A DNA stretch of 6,255 bases. Source: Acidobacteriota bacterium (GTDB taxonomy: Bacteria > Acidobacteriota > Terriglobia > Terriglobales > Acidobacteriaceae). The translations under genes and the position numbers were made by a program. Positions 5,377-6,255 of this stretch are shown piece after piece. Where the stretch lies: positions 1 through 6,255 of the forward strand of contig JAJZJJ010000187.1 of NCBI GenBank assembly GCA_021810175.1. Reading direction: 5' to 3'. Position 1 is the first letter of the stretch; each line of letters starts with the position of its first letter. The notes below the pieces were generated by a model. It saw only the letters and a list, made by a program, of their open reading frames with translations. It was not told where the DNA came from and did no database searches.

Positions 5377-6255
5377 TTGCCATCTCGATCGGTTTGGTCC
5401 CGCGCCTGGGGCGCACAGATTTTCACCCGCAGGTTAGGAATCGTCAGTCTTGCCGCCCTGACTCTGGTTGCCGTTTTCGGATGCCAGCGTCCGCATAAGG
5501 CGAATGTGCTGGCCACGGTGAACGGCAAGCCCATCTACCGCGCGGAAGTGGAGCGGCGGTACGAGGACAGCCTCGGAGACTCGCACCAGCAGCCCTCGAA
5601 GGTGCAGGCTTCCATCATGAAGCTGAACATCCTGCGGACCCTCATCGACGACGAGATCGTGATGCAGCAGGCGGCCAAACAGAACCTGGTGGCCTCCGAC
5701 TCCGCGGTGATGGACAAGCTGAACCAGATCAAGGCGCCCTTCAGCAAAGAGCAGTTCCAGAAGCAGCTGGATTCCCAGCACATGACTCTGGCCGAGCTCA
5801 AGGAGAGGATTCGCCGCGGCCTGACCGAGCAAAAGCTCATCAACAAGGAAATCACCTCGCGCATCAACATCACCGATGCCGACATCACGAAGTTTTACAA
5901 CGCACATCAGGTGGAGTTCGATCTGCCCCAGCCCGCCTATCATCTGGCGCGCATCATCGTCACCTCGCAGCCTATGCCGCCGCAGCAGGTCGGTAATCTG
6001 CAAAACAGCAAGGCCATGAATGCGGCGGAGGCCAGGCGGAAGATCCAGACGCTGCATAACGAACTGGAGAGCGGGCAGGATTTCGGGGCGCTGGCGATGA
6101 ATTTTTCGGAGGACCCCAATACCTCCGGAAACGGCGGCGACATGGGAATCATTTCCGAGTCGCAGCTGAAGCAGGATCCGCAGGTCTACGCTGCCATCGC
6201 GAAGCTGAAGCCTGGACAGATTACCAATGTGCTGCCGATTTACGCGGGCACGAAC
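5377..6255 (+). CDS. SurA/PrsA-like parvulin peptidyl-prolyl isomerase or chaperone, probable lipoprotein (3' end off window)
   Basis: A periplasmic folding factor, probably for outer-membrane proteins. The window holds 293 codons; the C-terminus is missing. Residues 1-35 are a long basic start (RSVWSRAW, FTRRLG) and a hydrophobic core ending in the lipobox-like VFGC, so C36 is probably lipidated; the next residue is Gln, not the Asp that retains E. coli lipoproteins in the inner membrane. ATVNGKPIYRAEVERRY (46-62) is the classic SurA N-terminal start, followed by a charged helical chaperone domain to about 180 (LIDDEIVMQQAA, LAELKERIRRGLTEQKLI). The PpiC domain begins near 187 (AYHLARIIV), with F236, FSEDPN (243-248) and GNGGDMG (251-257). 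The His normally before ILV is Arg here (R192), which casts doubt on isomerase activity. It is third after lptD and dsbA-like, matching the SurA role in LptD folding. PrsA-like or PpiD-like naming would also be defensible. Confidence 0.87.
   Translation, partial: MPSRSVWSRAWGAQIFTRRLGIVSLAALTLVAVFGCQRPHKANVLATVNGKPIYRAEVERRYEDSLGDSHQQPSKVQASIMKLNILRTLIDDEIVMQQAAKQNLVASDSAVMDKLNQIKAPFSKEQFQKQLDSQHMTLAELKERIRRGLTEQKLINKEITSRINITDADITKFYNAHQVEFDLPQPAYHLARIIVTSQPMPPQQVGNLQNSKAMNAAEARRKIQTLHNELESGQDFGALAMNFSEDPNTSGNGGDMGIISESQLKQDPQVYAAIAKLKPGQITNVLPIYAGTN

Overview
The window looks like chromosomal DNA from a GC-rich, diderm (LPS-bearing) bacterium. The closest match I can suggest is Acidobacteriota, class Terriglobia. 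This rests on the style of the proteins: a long Pro/Ala/Glu-rich tail on an RDD membrane protein, an LptD with a Pro-rich N-terminus, and a DsbA-like protein with its own N-terminal domain. It is inference from family resemblance, not from a marker gene.

Layout: bases 1-1392 are the minus-strand 5' part of an RDD-family membrane protein gene that runs off the left edge. It starts at a GTG at 1392. Bases 1393-1698 are a non-coding stretch between divergent genes and hold three short inverted repeats. Bases 1699-4236 (+) encode LptD, the outer-membrane LPS translocon barrel. After a 73-base gap with a possible extended -10 promoter, 4310-5290 (+) encodes an exported DsbA-like thiol oxidoreductase starting at TTG. 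After an 86-base gap, 5377-6255 (+) encodes a SurA/PrsA-like parvulin chaperone, probably a lipoprotein. It also starts at TTG and is cut by the right edge.

The three plus-strand genes form a coherent envelope-assembly set. LptD is a beta-barrel that in E. coli needs disulfide formation by DsbA and chaperoning by SurA. Here the gene for the barrel is followed directly by a DsbA-like gene and a SurA-like gene. The LptD keeps the adjacent Cys-Cys pair near its C-terminus and one Cys just after the OstA domain, but it lacks the N-terminal Cys of the E. coli protein.

I see no tRNA, rRNA, CRISPR array or insertion sequence. The main novelty candidates are the LptD/DsbA/SurA-like grouping with its altered cysteine plan, the roughly 364-residue tail with embedded motifs on the RDD protein, and a parvulin domain lacking its usual first histidine.
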